The position numbers and the translations under genes were made by a program. The notes under the pieces are model-generated. The model did no database searches, was not told the origin of the DNA, and saw nothing but the letters and a program-made list of their open reading frames with translations. Source: Heteroruminococcus sp964370005 (GTDB lineage Bacteria > Bacillota > Clostridia > Oscillospirales > Ruminococcaceae). Taken from it: a DNA stretch of 13,932 nucleotides. Each line of letters begins with the position of its first letter. The first letter of the stretch is position 1. This document shows, in pieces, positions 13,878 to 13,932 of the stretch. The stretch is taken from the NCBI GenBank assembly GCA_964370005.1, contig CAYJGR010000058.1, forward strand, positions 1 to 13,932, read 5' to 3'.

Positions 13878-13904
13878 GCCCACCTGCGTTTTTTGCAGGT
13901 GGGC
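13878..13904. terminator. Strong hairpin near the right edge, possible terminator
   Basis: Perfect 10-bp stem GCCCACCTGC (13878-13887) with GCAGGTGGGC (13895-13904) and a 7-nt loop. The minus strand has AAAATTTTT after the stem; the plus strand has GTTTAAAGTTTT. It probably terminates a gene beyond the right edge, more likely one coming from the right on the minus strand; the T-tract is not adjacent, so this is tentative. Confidence 0.55.
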
Positions 13905-13932
13905 GTTTAAAGTTTTACTCGATTTTTTTCAA

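Overview
The window reads as a draft-quality contig from an anaerobic, gut-type Clostridia bacterium, most likely Oscillospirales/Ruminococcaceae. This placement rests on remembered protein resemblance (the divergent topoisomerase IV-like pair, the cupin regulator next to an ACSM-type acyl-CoA synthetase, a T-box leader, strong GGAGG ribosome sites, TTG/GTG starts) and not on a search. A run of exactly 100 N (5055-5154) is a scaffold gap, so the assembly is incomplete there.

Left part (1-3166): a type II topoisomerase operon on the minus strand. A ParE/GyrB-like ATPase subunit (938-2932) is followed 30 nt later by a ParC/GyrA-like cleavage subunit that runs off the left edge. A good promoter and a GC-rich dyad lie in its leader. 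Divergently, a PutP-type sodium/proline symporter (3167-4702, TTG start) ends in a textbook terminator.

Middle part (4776-10936): an intergenic stretch with an imperfect palindrome and the assembly gap, then a minus-strand branched-chain amino acid (HAAT) ABC transporter in the order livK - livH - livM - livG - livF - cytidylate-kinase-like gene. livK has its own promoter, a structured 3' untranslated region of consecutive hairpins, and a strong terminator. A separate promoter then restarts transcription for livHMGF and the kinase gene, so the abundant binding protein is uncoupled from the membrane and ATPase subunits.

Right part (10937-13932): an ACSM-type acyl-CoA synthetase preceded by an XRE/cupin regulator. 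Both lie behind a consensus promoter and a complete T-box riboswitch (about 13322-13597) with a readable terminator, a canonical T-box sequence and AGAGAG box, and a best specifier reading of ATT (isoleucine). The far right end is a GC-rich palindromic non-coding region plus a strong hairpin.

How the genes may work together (inference): low charged tRNA-Ile would open the T-box and raise the regulator and acyl-CoA synthetase. A parsimonious role for that enzyme is to activate a branched short-chain acid such as 2-methylbutyrate, which anaerobes can reductively carboxylate to the isoleucine precursor, while the adjacent Liv transporter imports branched-chain amino acids. This would make the right two thirds of the window a branched-chain amino acid scavenging locus. 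The link between T-box, cupin regulator and acyl-CoA synthetase is the most interesting item here.
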